Assembly (NCBI RefSeq): GCF_011516765.1 | Contig: NZ_JAAABN010000001.1 | Location: 496,001 to 560,000, forward strand | Reading direction: 5' to 3' | DNA from: Acetobacter sicerae | Lineage (GTDB): Bacteria > Pseudomonadota > Alphaproteobacteria > Acetobacterales > Acetobacteraceae | Length of the DNA stretch: 64,000 bases | Shown: one piece after another, positions 17,952 to 27,051 of the stretch | Position numbering within the stretch: position 1 is the first letter of the stretch | Layout: every line of letters starts with the position of its first letter | The notes under the pieces: model-generated | What the model saw: only the letters and a program-made list of their open reading frames with translations | Told to the model about the DNA's origin: nothing | Databases searched by the model: none | Translations under genes and position numbers: made by a program

Positions 17952-17970
17952 GTTCCTTAAAAAAAGGAAC
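17952..17970. promoter_or_regulatory. palindrome 1 in the tetR-RND control region
   Basis: GTTCCTT and AAGGAAC form perfect 7-bp arms around AAAAA. It lies 57 bases upstream of the adaptor start, in the divergent intergenic region. It may be an operator or a leader hairpin of the efflux transcript. Confidence 0.45.
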
Positions 17971-18000
17971 AATTGACGAATCTCATTGCCTGATTGAATA

Positions 18001-18016
18001 GAAACTACCTAGTTTC
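18001..18016. promoter_or_regulatory. palindrome 2, candidate TetR operator
   Basis: GAAACTA-CC-TAGTTTC is a perfect 7-bp inverted repeat with a 2-bp centre, a size usual for TetR-family operators. It lies about midway between the divergent starts, next to a possible -35 TTGACG (17973-17978). TetR-family repressors next to RND operons commonly bind such a site to repress both directions. Confidence 0.6.
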
Positions 18017-18092
18017 CTAACCTCAGGTCAAGCCTGCTCTGTCACATCATCCAATGGACAGATCCTGCGCGAAGGCGCACATGGGGATGGTT

Positions 18093-18776
18093 ATGAATGT
18101 TAAGGAACACCAGCATTCTTCCTGCCGTGGCCCAGGTCGACCACCGGAAATGGCGGAGTGCGAACGGCGTGAGCGAATTCTCTCTGCGGCGGATGAAGCC
18201 CTGCGGAGATATGGTTATCAGGCCGTCTCCATGGACAAGGTCGCCCAGTGCTCCGGCATGTCCAAACGCACGCTGTATCAGCAGTTCCCGTCCAAACAGG
18301 ACCTGTTTCAATCCCTGATAGAAAAACGGCTCTTCTGTTTTTCACTGTCCATCCGCGAACATGCCCGCACCTCCGAAGACGAACTGATCGGACTGCTGGA
18401 CGATCTGGCGGCTCACCTCACCCGGCCGGAAACCATCGAACTGATCCGCGCCATCATCGCCAGCGCGTCGGAGGCCGAAGATCTTCGTGACATCATGAAC
18501 AGCCTCAAGCAGTGCGGGAAATCGAACGTCCTGCAGGCATGGCTATGCGCCTACTGCACGCAGCATGGTCATCCCGAGACACGGATAGACCGCAAGGCCC
18601 AGCAGCTCTTCAGCCTGACCGCAGGAGAGAGAATGCTGCACGCCCTGTTCAACAAGGAAACCAGCGCTGAAGAATCCCGCGCCGTCATTGCTGAAGGCGC
18701 CCGCCTCTTTCTCGCCGGCCTCCATGCGGAATGGGGCCAGTCTCCTGTCGGGATCGCGCAACAGTCTTCCCGATAA
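18093..18776 (+). CDS. TetR/AcrR-family repressor, divergent from the efflux operon
   Basis: This 227-residue regulator has an N-terminal TetR helix-turn-helix, visible as RERILSAADEALRRYGYQAV, SMDKVAQCSGMSKRTLYQQF and PSKQDLFQSLIEKRL, followed by an all-helical ligand-binding domain. A short basic arm (GPGRPPEMAECERR) precedes the DNA-binding helices. The likely role is repression of the adjacent adaptor-pump-channel operon, relieved by pump substrates. I chose the ATG at 18093 because GGGGA lies five bases upstream; in-frame ATGs also lie at 18054, 18081 and 18087. Confidence 0.9.
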   Translation: MNVKEHQHSSCRGPGRPPEMAECERRERILSAADEALRRYGYQAVSMDKVAQCSGMSKRTLYQQFPSKQDLFQSLIEKRLFCFSLSIREHARTSEDELIGLLDDLAAHLTRPETIELIRAIIASASEAEDLRDIMNSLKQCGKSNVLQAWLCAYCTQHGHPETRIDRKAQQLFSLTAGERMLHALFNKETSAEESRAVIAEGARLFLAGLHAEWGQSPVGIAQQSSR

Positions 18777-18857
18777 CCTGTTTTTTCTGTCCGGCCTTTA
18801 TTTCCCCACGATTTGAGGAGCATGAGAGAGCCCGGTTCAATAGCCGGAGATTCGTCT

Positions 18858-20732
18858 GTGCGTCGTCTTGCTCTCGTTGCCCTCGGTGTGGTCGGTCTGA
18901 GCGCCGTGGTCTGCGGCGGTGGTTTCCTTGCCCTCTCCCATCTTGATCTCGCCGCACTCGCAACCCGAAAGTTGACCAAGGCGACCGGGCGCACAGTGCA
19001 TGTCGGCAGCGCGCACGTCTCTCCGGGCCGCTGGCTGACGCTCGATGTCGATGATCTCAGCATCGCCAATATCCCGAACGGCAGCAGGCCGGAGATGATC
19101 ACCCTCGGTCATCTCCATACGCAGGTGCGTCTGATGTCGCTTCTGCATGGACCTGCCGAAACCCGTGATCTCGTGCTGACCCGCTTCTCCGGTCTGTTCG
19201 AACGCACGGCAGATCGCACCCCGAACTGGCGGTTTGGCGCACCATCCCGACCGGACAGGAAACCGGAAGCAAAGAAAGAGACAGCAGCGGACTGGAACTG
19301 GTTTCCCGGCATCCGGCAGGCGACCATCAAGGACAGCGAAATCATCTATCGCTCGGCGAACGGGCACGCCTATCGCACCACCCTCGATACTGTCACGCTC
19401 TCTTCAACAAGCGACAGCAGTCCTTTCGAAATGACCGTCGCGGGCGGCTATAATGACACCCCCATCGCGCTTACGGCTCATCTTGGTCCGCTGACCATTC
19501 TGCGTCAGGCCGGAAAACTCTACCCGACCAACCTGCATGTCTCATCCGGAGATCTGACGCTCGATCTCGACGGCGCCATGACCGACCTGTTCGATTTTGA
19601 CGGCATTGACGGAAAGCTGACCCTGCGCACACCGACATCAGCGCCCCTGATGGCCATCGCCGGTGCGAACCCTGACAGCTTCAGCATGGTTCTCAATCTG
19701 GAAGGGCATTTTACACACAAGGGCGATGTCTGGACGATGACCCGGACCACCGGCCTTCTGCGCGACAACCCCATTGAAAACGCCGACATCACCTTCACCG
19801 AAGGCAAATCAGGCTCTCCTGATGAAATCACCGGAAACATGGCGTTTGCAAAGCTCGACCTGAACGGCCTGCAGTCCGCCAGCCAGAGCAGTCCGAAATC
19901 CGGACAGCACGTCACCGACATCCCGCTTGTGGCCCCTGCCCGCCCCGATCCGCTGTTCGACGTCCATCTCTCAGCCCGATCCGTGCGCTACAACAACCTT
20001 GTGTTTTCCGACGCAAGCCTTGCGGCAAGCCAGCAGCCCGGCAGAATCAACATCTCCTCCCTGCAACTCGGCTGGATGAAGGCGTCACTGCACGCTTCGG
20101 GTGAGATCGCCACTCATCCGCGCGGCTCCTCGCTGCATGCCACAGTGGATGTAAGCAAAGCCGATATCGACACGTTCCGCAGACAGGCCGGCCTTGCGCC
20201 CGTGCCTGTCAGTGGCTCGCTGTCCTTTCGCGTGAAAGCGAGCGCGGACGGGGTCAGCACCCTGAATGAGGCGTCACGGAATGCGGATATCCAGGCCGTG
20301 GTCGGCATGAACAGCGGCCTGATCAGCAAGGAAGTCATCGGCATCGCCTCGACCAACATCGGCACGCTGTTCGGCACGATGAAGGGCACGACACCTGTGA
20401 CCTGCCTGCTCGGCGCTCTGAAAATGAGTCGCGGTGAAGGTGCTGTCGTGCCGCTGCGGATCTATACACCAGCCGGATCCATTGTCGGAGAAGCGCTGTT
20501 CGATCTCAACCGACGCTGGTTCGAATTGGCTTTCCAGAGCCGGGGAGCCGCCGCTCTGGCGCTCGACATCCCCATCCGCGTGAGCGGTCCGTTCAACAGC
20601 CCTTCCATTGGCCTTGCCGGATGGTCCGCGCGGGGACGCGCCCTTCTGAAAGACGCGCAGAGCATCAACACCCTGCCCACCGAAATGGCGTCGTTCACGC
20701 CGGGCCGGGCCTGTCTGAGCGTCATGAAATGA
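18858..20732 (+). CDS. AsmA-family inner-membrane-anchored protein
   Basis: This is an AsmA-like protein of about 624 residues. A single N-terminal membrane anchor (RRLALVALGVVGLSAVVCGG) is followed by the AsmA N-terminal pattern (LTKATGRTVHVGSAHVSP, then LTLDVDDLSIANIPNG). The C-terminal part, rich in short beta-strands, has the closing LLGALKMSRGEGAV and LALDIPIRVSGPFNSPSIG segments of the family. AsmA relatives are thought to act in phospholipid transport or assembly at the outer membrane. The GTG at 18858 has GGAG eight bases upstream. The ATG at 18822 also reads in frame, but its AGGAG is only one base away. Confidence 0.88.
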   Translation: MRRLALVALGVVGLSAVVCGGGFLALSHLDLAALATRKLTKATGRTVHVGSAHVSPGRWLTLDVDDLSIANIPNGSRPEMITLGHLHTQVRLMSLLHGPAETRDLVLTRFSGLFERTADRTPNWRFGAPSRPDRKPEAKKETAADWNWFPGIRQATIKDSEIIYRSANGHAYRTTLDTVTLSSTSDSSPFEMTVAGGYNDTPIALTAHLGPLTILRQAGKLYPTNLHVSSGDLTLDLDGAMTDLFDFDGIDGKLTLRTPTSAPLMAIAGANPDSFSMVLNLEGHFTHKGDVWTMTRTTGLLRDNPIENADITFTEGKSGSPDEITGNMAFAKLDLNGLQSASQSSPKSGQHVTDIPLVAPARPDPLFDVHLSARSVRYNNLVFSDASLAASQQPGRINISSLQLGWMKASLHASGEIATHPRGSSLHATVDVSKADIDTFRRQAGLAPVPVSGSLSFRVKASADGVSTLNEASRNADIQAVVGMNSGLISKEVIGIASTNIGTLFGTMKGTTPVTCLLGALKMSRGEGAVVPLRIYTPAGSIVGEALFDLNRRWFELAFQSRGAAALALDIPIRVSGPFNSPSIGLAGWSARGRALLKDAQSINTLPTEMASFTPGRACLSVMK

Positions 20733-20756
20733 AGCGGAGCCATGCCAGAGCCCCTG

Positions 20757-20786
20757 TTGACGACACGCGGTTTTTTCCGCGATAAC
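20757..20786 (+). promoter_or_regulatory. promoter for the metZ leader
   Basis: TTGACG (20757-20762) and GATAAC (20781-20786) are separated by 18 bases. Transcription would begin near 20793, just upstream of the riboswitch at 20807. The spacer contains the small hairpin CGCGG-T6-CCGCG. Confidence 0.55.
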
Positions 20787-20806
20787 CTTTGCCTCCCCCG
20801 TCAGGG

Positions 20807-20863
20807 GCCTCGTGATTTGTATGGCCGGCTTGCGGCGAGGTAAAAGAAACGCGCTAAAGAGGC
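20807..20863 (+). promoter_or_regulatory. SAM-II (SAM_alpha) riboswitch aptamer
   Basis: This is an S-adenosylmethionine-sensing aptamer upstream of metZ. The P1 stem is CCTCG (20808-20812) with CGAGG (20836-20840). The conserved loop reads TGATTTG, then GCCGGCTTGC, and the 3' pseudoknot strand reads TAAAAG then GCGCTAAAGAGG. This order matches the SAM-II consensus known from alphaproteobacterial methionine genes. High SAM should lower metZ expression. Confidence 0.88.
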
Positions 20864-20864
20864 T

Positions 20865-20886
20865 CTGGCGGGATCCATGCCGCCAG
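20865..20886 (+). promoter_or_regulatory. hairpin right after the SAM-II aptamer
   Basis: CTGGCGG (20865-20871) pairs perfectly with CCGCCAG (20880-20886) around an 8-base loop, one base after the aptamer. Only GTTTCC follows, so it is not a classical terminator. It may still be part of the expression platform, because the metZ start is about 110 bases from the aptamer, too far for direct masking of the ribosome binding site. Confidence 0.5.
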
Positions 20887-20975
20887 GTTTCCACGGTCGA
20901 AGCCCCGTGCAGGAATGGCAGGATTCTGAATGATCCGGCGTTTCTGCTGCGGACAGAACGGAACCGAGACCGAGC

Positions 20976-22211
20976 ATGACTGACACGTCCATCAAAACAA
21001 CGTCTCCCGAAGTCGCCGCCACGTGGCGCACCGCCACCCGCCTGATCCATGGCGAAGTCGAGCGCACGCCATATGGCGAGACGAGTGAAGCTCTTTTCCT
21101 GACCTCCGGCTTTGCCTACGACAATGCCGAGCAGGCCGCCGCCACCTTCACGGGTGAAGCGGTGCATTATCAATACAGCCGCTTCGGCAACCCGACGGTC
21201 GACGCCCTGCAGCGTCGCCTCGCCGATCTGGAAGGCGCGGAAGCCTGCGTCTGCACGGCGACCGGCATGGGCGCTGTCTCCTCCGCTCTTCTGGCGCAGG
21301 TGAAGGCTGGAGACCGCGTTGTCGCGTCCCGCGCCCTGTTCGGCTCCTGTCACTGGATCGTCGCCAATCTGCTGCCGCAATATGGCGTGGAAACCGTTTT
21401 TGTTGACGGTGGCGATCTCAAGGCGTGGGATGAAGCCTTCAGCAAGCCGACAACCGCCGTGCTGCTCGAAAGCCCGTCCAACCCCATGCTGGATGTGCTC
21501 GATATCGCCACCATCGCCGAGCGGGCGCACAGAGCCGGTGCGATCGTCATTGTCGATAACGTGTTCGCCTCGCCTGTCTACCAGAAGCCGCTGGAACTGG
21601 GCGCTGACGTGGTGGTGTATTCCTGCACCAAGCATATCGACGGTCAGGGACGCGTGCTCGGCGGAGCCATTCTGGGCCGCAAGGACTGGATCAACGACAC
21701 GGTGCTGCCCTTCACGCGCAACACCGGCAACGCCCTGTCGCCATTCAACGCATGGGTCATGCTGAAAGGCCTTGAGACGCTCGCCCTGCGTGTCGATGCG
21801 ATGACCCGTAACGCAGCCGCTGTGGCCGACTGGCTCGCAAGCGCTCCGGGCATTGTCAGCGTGCGTTATCCGGGTCGCAAGGATCACCCGCAGCACGAAC
21901 TGGCCGCACGCCAGATGAGTGGTTTCGGTTCGCTGATCGCCTTCGAGGTCGCCGGTGGGCAGGAAGGCGCATTCGCGTTCCTCAACGCCCTGCGCATCAT
22001 TCTGATCTCCAACAATCTTGGTGACGCCCGCTCACTGGCGACCCACCCGGCGACGACGACCCACATGAAGATCGGTCCTGAGGAGCGCGCGCGCCTCGGC
22101 ATTGCTGACGGCGCCATCCGCCTGTCGATCGGTCTGGAAGATTCTGCAGATCTTATCGACGATCTCGCCCGCGGTGTTGCAGCCCTGAAAAGCCGCGGCT
22201 TCGCAAACTGA
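20976..22211 (+). CDS. metZ: O-succinylhomoserine sulfhydrylase MetZ
   Basis: MetZ is a PLP enzyme of the Cys/Met-metabolism family that makes homocysteine from O-succinyl- or O-acetylhomoserine and sulfide, the direct sulfhydrylation route to methionine. The 411-residue sequence has the PLP lysine in YSCTKHIDGQGR (Lys219), Asp194 in VIVDNVFASP, and the cofactor phosphate-binding segment TATGMGAVSSAL. Overall it resembles MetZ more than MetB or MetC, but a cystathionine enzyme cannot be fully excluded. It lies behind a SAM-II riboswitch, which supports the methionine assignment. apaG follows after 18 bases. Confidence 0.93.
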   Translation: MTDTSIKTTSPEVAATWRTATRLIHGEVERTPYGETSEALFLTSGFAYDNAEQAAATFTGEAVHYQYSRFGNPTVDALQRRLADLEGAEACVCTATGMGAVSSALLAQVKAGDRVVASRALFGSCHWIVANLLPQYGVETVFVDGGDLKAWDEAFSKPTTAVLLESPSNPMLDVLDIATIAERAHRAGAIVIVDNVFASPVYQKPLELGADVVVYSCTKHIDGQGRVLGGAILGRKDWINDTVLPFTRNTGNALSPFNAWVMLKGLETLALRVDAMTRNAAAVADWLASAPGIVSVRYPGRKDHPQHELAARQMSGFGSLIAFEVAGGQEGAFAFLNALRIILISNNLGDARSLATHPATTTHMKIGPEERARLGIADGAIRLSIGLEDSADLIDDLARGVAALKSRGFAN

Positions 22212-22229
22212 ACAAGGGAGTTCCCGATC

Positions 22230-22706
22230 ATGTCCTCGAGACCGCCCATGCCGCCCAAGCTGTTCGAAGACCCGGAAGCGGCTTTGAACGAAGCCATTGC
22301 GGCATTGCCGTCCTACGAGGCCACGACCGGGAATATCCGGATTGTCGTCCGGGCCTTCTGGCTCGACGACCAGTCCCAGCCGGATGAGCATTCCTACTGC
22401 TGGGGCTACCGTATCCGTATCGAGAACCATGGGCCGAACACGGTCCAGCTTCTCGAACGGTCATGGGAAATCATTGACGCCAACGGGCATGTCGACCGCG
22501 TTCGTGGCGACGGCGTGGTGGGCGAGCAGCCCATTCTCGAGCCCGGTGGCGGTTTTGAATATACCTCCGGCGCATCTCTCGACACGCCAAGCGGTATCAT
22601 GCGCGGCTTCTTTCACATGGTGGAGGAACCGGGCAGACGGCTCTTTGATGCGCGCATTCCGGCCTTCAGCCTCGACAGCCCCTATCAGCCGAGCATGCTC
22701 CACTGA
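22230..22706 (+). CDS. apaG: ApaG-domain protein
   Basis: This 158-residue protein is ApaG. It has the [20 protein letters not shown] segment, [20 protein letters not shown], and the closing [12 protein letters not shown] of the immunoglobulin-like beta-sandwich. ApaG has been linked to Co2+/Mg2+ handling in Enterobacteria, but its molecular role is unsettled. Fusion of the same domain to F-box proteins in eukaryotes points to protein interaction. It is 18 bases after metZ and probably co-transcribed, an arrangement common in Alphaproteobacteria. Confidence 0.95.
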   Translation: MSSRPPMPPKLFEDPEAALNEAIAALPSYEATTGNIRIVVRAFWLDDQSQPDEHSYCWGYRIRIENHGPNTVQLLERSWEIIDANGHVDRVRGDGVVGEQPILEPGGGFEYTSGASLDTPSGIMRGFFHMVEEPGRRLFDARIPAFSLDSPYQPSMLH

Positions 22707-22789
22707 TTTCCCCACACATTTCCCGCAGTGACCCGGTCGCCATGAGACCCGATGGCACACGCCCACCTATTCCAGCAGAGATCTACCTG

Positions 22790-23401
22790 ATGACCAATCC
22801 TCCTACTCCAGTCCGCCCTTCCCGCGAGGAAGCCGAGGAGGCCGTCCGGGTCCTGCTGCGCTGGGCCGGTGAAGATCCGGCGCGCGAAGGACTGCTCGAC
22901 ACGCCTTCCCGTGTCGCCCGCTCCTACGAAGAGTTTTTCGAAGGCTATGCCGTCAATCCGGAAGAGCTTCTTCAGCGCACCTTCTCGGAAGTCGACGATT
23001 ATGACGAGATCGTCCTGCTGCGTGACATCCGACTGGAAAGCCATTGCGAGCACCACATGGTGCCGATCATCGGTCGCGCCCACGTCGCCTACCTCCCCCG
23101 TAAGCGGGTTGTCGGCATTTCCAAACTCGCCCGCGTGGTGGAAGCCTATTCCCGGCGTTTCCAGATTCAGGAGCGCCTGACATCCCAGATCGCCAACACG
23201 ATCGACAGTGTGCTTGAACCCTATGGCACGGCAGTCATCATTGAAGCCGGACACCAATGCATGACCACACGCGGCGTGCATCGTCCCGGCGTATCCATGG
23301 TGACCAGCCGCATGCTGGGCGTTTTCCGCGACAACTCGGATACGCGCCGGGAACTGCTGTCCATGCTGAACCGTCCCGGCATGAGTGAATTTTCTGCCTG
23401 A
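22790..23401 (+). CDS. folE: GTP cyclohydrolase I FolE
   Basis: FolE converts GTP to 7,8-dihydroneopterin triphosphate, the entry to folate (and possibly queuosine) synthesis. The zinc and active-site residues are visible: Cys86 and His89 in [11 protein letters not shown], and Cys157 in [11 protein letters not shown]. The [18 protein letters not shown] and [14 protein letters not shown] segments are also family-typical. It is therefore the zinc-dependent type IA enzyme. I chose the ATG at 22790 (203 residues); an in-frame ATG at 22742 has no ribosome binding site. A strong terminator follows the stop. Confidence 0.97.
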   Translation: MTNPPTPVRPSREEAEEAVRVLLRWAGEDPAREGLLDTPSRVARSYEEFFEGYAVNPEELLQRTFSEVDDYDEIVLLRDIRLESHCEHHMVPIIGRAHVAYLPRKRVVGISKLARVVEAYSRRFQIQERLTSQIANTIDSVLEPYGTAVIIEAGHQCMTTRGVHRPGVSMVTSRMLGVFRDNSDTRRELLSMLNRPGMSEFSA

Positions 23402-23406
23402 TACAC

Positions 23407-23446
23407 TGACCTGAGAGCATGATGTGCTTTCAGGTCACATTTTTTT
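23407..23446 (+). terminator. intrinsic terminator of folE
   Basis: TGACCTGA (23407-23414) pairs with TCAGGTCA (23430-23437). The stem continues through a G-U pair and AGCA/TGCT to a 5-base loop. A run of seven T starts at 23440. It closes the metZ-apaG-folE stretch. Confidence 0.93.
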
Positions 23447-23472
23447 AAGTCTGTCGGGCGAACGTAGCGTTC

Positions 23473-24918
23473 ATGACGTCATCGCCCGCACCCCAACCCG
23501 ACAATACAGCCTTTTTCTCCGATGCCGGCACGCAGTTGCAGCGTGAAGGACGGATTCTGGAAGCGGAAGCCGTCTACCGAAGGCGAATTGGCGAAGAGCC
23601 CCGCGATGCGCTCACTCTGAGTAATTATGGCGGATTGCTGGTCGGCATCTGCCGCTTCGAGCCTGCGCTCGAGGTTCTGAGTCGAGCCGTTGCTCTGGCT
23701 CCGCAGCTTGCCGACGCCTGGTGCAATCTGGGCAACGCTCTGCAATCACTGCAACGCTATGACGAGGCGATTGCCGCCTATTCAAAATGTCTGAACATCA
23801 GTCTGGAACACCCTCTCGCGGCGAGCAATCTGGGAGTCGCCCTGGATAGCCACCGGGGCCAGCACGAGATGGCCCAGAAGTTTCACCGGGTTGCCGTGGA
23901 GCTGGCCCCCGATAGCCCCGAAACCCACACGAACTACGCTCTCTCGCTGCTCGCTCAGGGCAACTACCCGGAGGGTTTTGCCGAGTATGAGTGGCGCTGG
24001 AAGATCAGGACAGCTCGTCACCACGGTTTTGACGCCCCTCTCTGGCGAGGGGAACGATTCGACAGCGAAAGGCTCCTGATTCACACCGAGGGTGGTTTCG
24101 GCGACGTCTTGCAATTTTCCCGTTTCATTCCGCTGATTGCCGAACGTGGCGGCACGGTTGTCGTACGTGTCAGACCCGAACTGCTAGGGCTGCTGGCCCG
24201 GTCCTTTCCGCAGGCCCGCTTTGTCAGCGAAACAGTTCCATCCCCTGCACATGACCTTCAGTGCCCTGTCCTCAGTCTGCCGCTCGCACTGAATATGACG
24301 CTTGATACCCTGCCTTCACCAGAAGGTTTTCTGAAACCCGATCCCGAAAAGGTCCGCAAATGGGCACAGCGTATCCAGCAGGACACGCCTGCCGGTCATC
24401 CTCTCAGAATCGGTCTCGTCTGGGCGGGTGCGCCGCATAGTGAAATTCGCGAAGCGGAAGTTGCTGACAGACGTCGCTCAACAACGCTCGCAGCACTGGC
24501 TCCTTTGGCTGAGAGCGCTCCGGACGTCGCCTTTTTCAGCTTGCAGGTCGGCGATCAGTCCTGTCAGGCGCGCACACCACCGGCTGGAATGAAACTCATT
24601 GATTACACTGACGAGTTGCACGATTTCGGAGACACGGCGGCGCTGATCGCCAACCTTGACCTCGTTATCGCCGTTGATACGTCCACCGCCCATGTCGCGG
24701 CCGGTATCGGCAAGCCTGTCTGGCTGTTGTCACGTTATGACCAGTGCTGGCGCTGGCTTTCCAACCGCACGGATTCTCCATGGTACAAGAGCGTGCGGAT
24801 CTACCAGCAGGATAAACCGCTCGACTGGTCTGGTCCTGTGACGCGCATTGCAACGGATCTGAAGACGCTCGACCGAGAGTATCAGTCCGAGAAAGCGCCC
24901 GAAACGACCGACGCCTGA
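23473..24918 (+). CDS. TPR protein with C-terminal glycosyltransferase-like domain
   Basis: The N-terminal 170 residues of this 481-residue protein are tetratricopeptide repeats, for example ADAWCNLGNALQSLQRYDEA and ETHTNYALSLLAQGNYPEGF. The C-terminal half has a Rossmann-type pattern like that of GT9/GT41-related TPR proteins: IHTEGGFGDVLQFSRFIP, RIGLVWAGAP, NLDLVIAVDTSTAHVAAGIG and a closing CWRWLSNRTDSPWYKSVRI. Proteins of this design are common and are presumed sugar transferases acting on envelope or surface proteins, but activity has rarely been shown. No signal peptide or membrane segment is visible. It is transcribed alone and faces parE across a terminator. Confidence 0.87.
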   Translation: MTSSPAPQPDNTAFFSDAGTQLQREGRILEAEAVYRRRIGEEPRDALTLSNYGGLLVGICRFEPALEVLSRAVALAPQLADAWCNLGNALQSLQRYDEAIAAYSKCLNISLEHPLAASNLGVALDSHRGQHEMAQKFHRVAVELAPDSPETHTNYALSLLAQGNYPEGFAEYEWRWKIRTARHHGFDAPLWRGERFDSERLLIHTEGGFGDVLQFSRFIPLIAERGGTVVVRVRPELLGLLARSFPQARFVSETVPSPAHDLQCPVLSLPLALNMTLDTLPSPEGFLKPDPEKVRKWAQRIQQDTPAGHPLRIGLVWAGAPHSEIREAEVADRRRSTTLAALAPLAESAPDVAFFSLQVGDQSCQARTPPAGMKLIDYTDELHDFGDTAALIANLDLVIAVDTSTAHVAAGIGKPVWLLSRYDQCWRWLSNRTDSPWYKSVRIYQQDKPLDWSGPVTRIATDLKTLDREYQSEKAPETTDA

Positions 24919-24926
24919 CAAAGCCT

Positions 24927-24959
24927 CCTTCCCGGTTCAAGGCACCGGGAAGGTTCTTT
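24927..24959. terminator. terminator between the TPR gene and parE
   Basis: CCTTCCCGGT pairs perfectly with ACCGGGAAGG (10 bp) around a 7-base loop, followed by TTCTTT on the plus strand. The genes on both sides converge. Confidence 0.88.
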
Positions 24960-24963
24960 CGGG

Positions 24964-26997
24964 TCAGATATCGAGCATTTCCACTGACTGCGACTGGGCG
25001 TGTTCCTGAATGAACGCAAAACGCAGTTCTGGCTTGCGTCCCATCAGACTTTCCACACGCTCCCGCGTCTCCAGCCTGTCGTCAGAATGGATCATCACGC
25101 GCAGCAGAGTGCGACGCTTCGGGTCCATGGTGGTCTCCTTGAGGTCTTTCGGCGGCATTTCGCCAAGACCTTTAAATCGGGAGACTTCCACTTTCGCGTT
25201 CGCCTTGAACTCCGTTTTGATCTTCCGGTCCTTGTCGGCATCATCCATCGCGTAAACCGTCTTGGCAGCATGCGTCAGACGGTAAAGCGGCGGCTGAGCC
25301 AGATACAGATGCCCGGAACGCACAAGTTCAGGCAATTCACGGTAGAAGAATGTCATCAGCAGCGAGGCGATGTGTGCGCCGTCCACGTCGGCATCGGTCA
25401 TGATGATGACGCGCCCGTAGCGCAGCCGCGTCAGATCAAAGCGATCCCCGGTCCCGCAGCCCAGCGCTTCCACCAGATCACTCAGTTCCTGATTGCCACG
25501 CAGCTTTTCGCTCGTGGCACTGGCGACATTGAGAATCTTACCGCGCAGCGGCAGTACTGCCTGCGTTTCACGGTTACGCGCCTGTTTGGCCGAGCCACCA
25601 GCCGAGTCACCCTCCACAAGGAAGATTTCGGTTTCTTCGGCTTTTTCACGGGTGCAGTCCGTCAGCTTGCCGGGCAAACGCAGACGGCGTGTAGCGCTCT
25701 TACGCGGTGTATCTTTCTGCTCACGGCGACGAATACGATCTTCCGCCCGCTCGACCACGAAGGCCAGTAACGAATCAGCCTGCGTCGGATTGCCAGACAG
25801 CCAATGATCGAAACGGTCACGAAGCGCAGTCTCGACCAGCTTCGATGCCTCGGCGCTGGTCAGCTTTTCCTTGGTCTGCCCCTGAAACTGCGGATCACGG
25901 ACAAAAGCGGAGAGCTGGATTGCCGTGCAGCCGAGAATGTCCTCAGCCGTGACAATGCTCGCACGCTTGTTCGACCGCTGATCGCCCCATGCACGGAAAC
26001 CTTTGACCAGAGCCGCACGGCAACCGGCTTCATGCGTGCCGCCGAGTGGTGTTGGAATGGTATTGCAGAATGACACAAAGCTGGCCGTGCCGGATTCGAG
26101 GAAGGCGATCGCCCATTCGACCTTGCCACCTGATACACCGTTGGTTTCAGGAAGTTCGGCGTCACCGGACCAGATAGGAGCCAGCAGCGGCGCATTTTTA
26201 CCGAGCTCATCGGCCAGACTGTCGGCCAGACCTCCCGGAAAATGCAGAACGGCTTCGGCGGGAGTTTCGTCACCAGCCCTGATCAGTGACGGATCGCAGT
26301 TCCAGCGGATCGTCACCCCACGGAACAGGAAGGCTTTCGAACGGCACAATTTATAGAGGCGAGCAGGCTGGAACGCATGGGTCCCGAAAATTTCCGGATC
26401 AGGCTGAAAGCGTATCTGCGTGCCGCGCCGGTTGGGAGCAGCGCCAACCTTTTCTATGGCTGTCTGCGGAATGCCCCGCGCATAGACCTGCCGCCACAGC
26501 GTCCTGTCGCGTGCGACCTCCACTTCCATGCAGGTCGACAGTGCATTGACCACGGATGAACCCACGCCGTGCAGACCGCCGGATGTCGCATAGGACTTGC
26601 CCGAGAATTTACCGCCAGCATGCAGCGTCGTGAGAATGACTTCGAGCGCCGAACGGTCTGGAAAACGGGGATGCGGATCGACGGGAATACCGCGTCCATT
26701 GTCCCGCACCGTCAGCCAGTTGCCGGACTCGAGCGTGACATCAATGGTCGTGGCATGGCCAGCGACCGCCTCGTCCATCGAGTTGTCGAGAATTTCAGCG
26801 GCGAGATGATGCAGCGCGCCCTCATCCGTCCCGCCGATATACATGCCGGGACGACGACGGACAGGCTCAAGCCCTTCCAGCACCTCAATGGAGCTGGCGT
26901 CATATTGCTGACCCGACGCTGACGCAGCCTGCTGCGTTTTTTGCGGCGTCGGCTGGGAGGGAGAAGAAGATCCGGTGCCTGAGAAAAGATCGCTCAT
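24964..26997 (-). CDS. parE: DNA topoisomerase IV subunit B ParE
   Basis: ParE is the ATPase subunit of topoisomerase IV, which decatenates daughter chromosomes together with ParC. The 677-residue sequence has the GHKL ATPase motifs (AAEILDNSMDEA, VRDNGRGIPVDPHP, GLHGVGSSVVNALS) and the TOPRIM domain (EIFLVEGDSAGGSAKQARNR, PLRGKILNV, IMTDADVDGAHIASLL). The order and length fit ParE rather than the longer GyrB of Proteobacteria, which carries an extra insert. The first 30 residues are a low-complexity Ser/Gln/Pro lead. No parC is present in this window. Confidence 0.95.
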   Translation of the reverse strand: MSDLFSGTGSSSPSQPTPQKTQQAASASGQQYDASSIEVLEGLEPVRRRPGMYIGGTDEGALHHLAAEILDNSMDEAVAGHATTIDVTLESGNWLTVRDNGRGIPVDPHPRFPDRSALEVILTTLHAGGKFSGKSYATSGGLHGVGSSVVNALSTCMEVEVARDRTLWRQVYARGIPQTAIEKVGAAPNRRGTQIRFQPDPEIFGTHAFQPARLYKLCRSKAFLFRGVTIRWNCDPSLIRAGDETPAEAVLHFPGGLADSLADELGKNAPLLAPIWSGDAELPETNGVSGGKVEWAIAFLESGTASFVSFCNTIPTPLGGTHEAGCRAALVKGFRAWGDQRSNKRASIVTAEDILGCTAIQLSAFVRDPQFQGQTKEKLTSAEASKLVETALRDRFDHWLSGNPTQADSLLAFVVERAEDRIRRREQKDTPRKSATRRLRLPGKLTDCTREKAEETEIFLVEGDSAGGSAKQARNRETQAVLPLRGKILNVASATSEKLRGNQELSDLVEALGCGTGDRFDLTRLRYGRVIIMTDADVDGAHIASLLMTFFYRELPELVRSGHLYLAQPPLYRLTHAAKTVYAMDDADKDRKIKTEFKANAKVEVSRFKGLGEMPPKDLKETTMDPKRRTLLRVMIHSDDRLETRERVESLMGRKPELRFAFIQEHAQSQSVEMLDI

Positions 26998-27051
26998 GCC
27001 CGGTTCTGTCTCCCTCTACAGATGATTCGTCAAGAACTCAGATTGCAGACG

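Noticed and set aside
20274-21896. 540-codon open frame on the minus strand opposite the end of the AsmA gene, the SAM-II leader and metZ
   Set aside because: It crosses a riboswitch and two certain genes and shows no domain.
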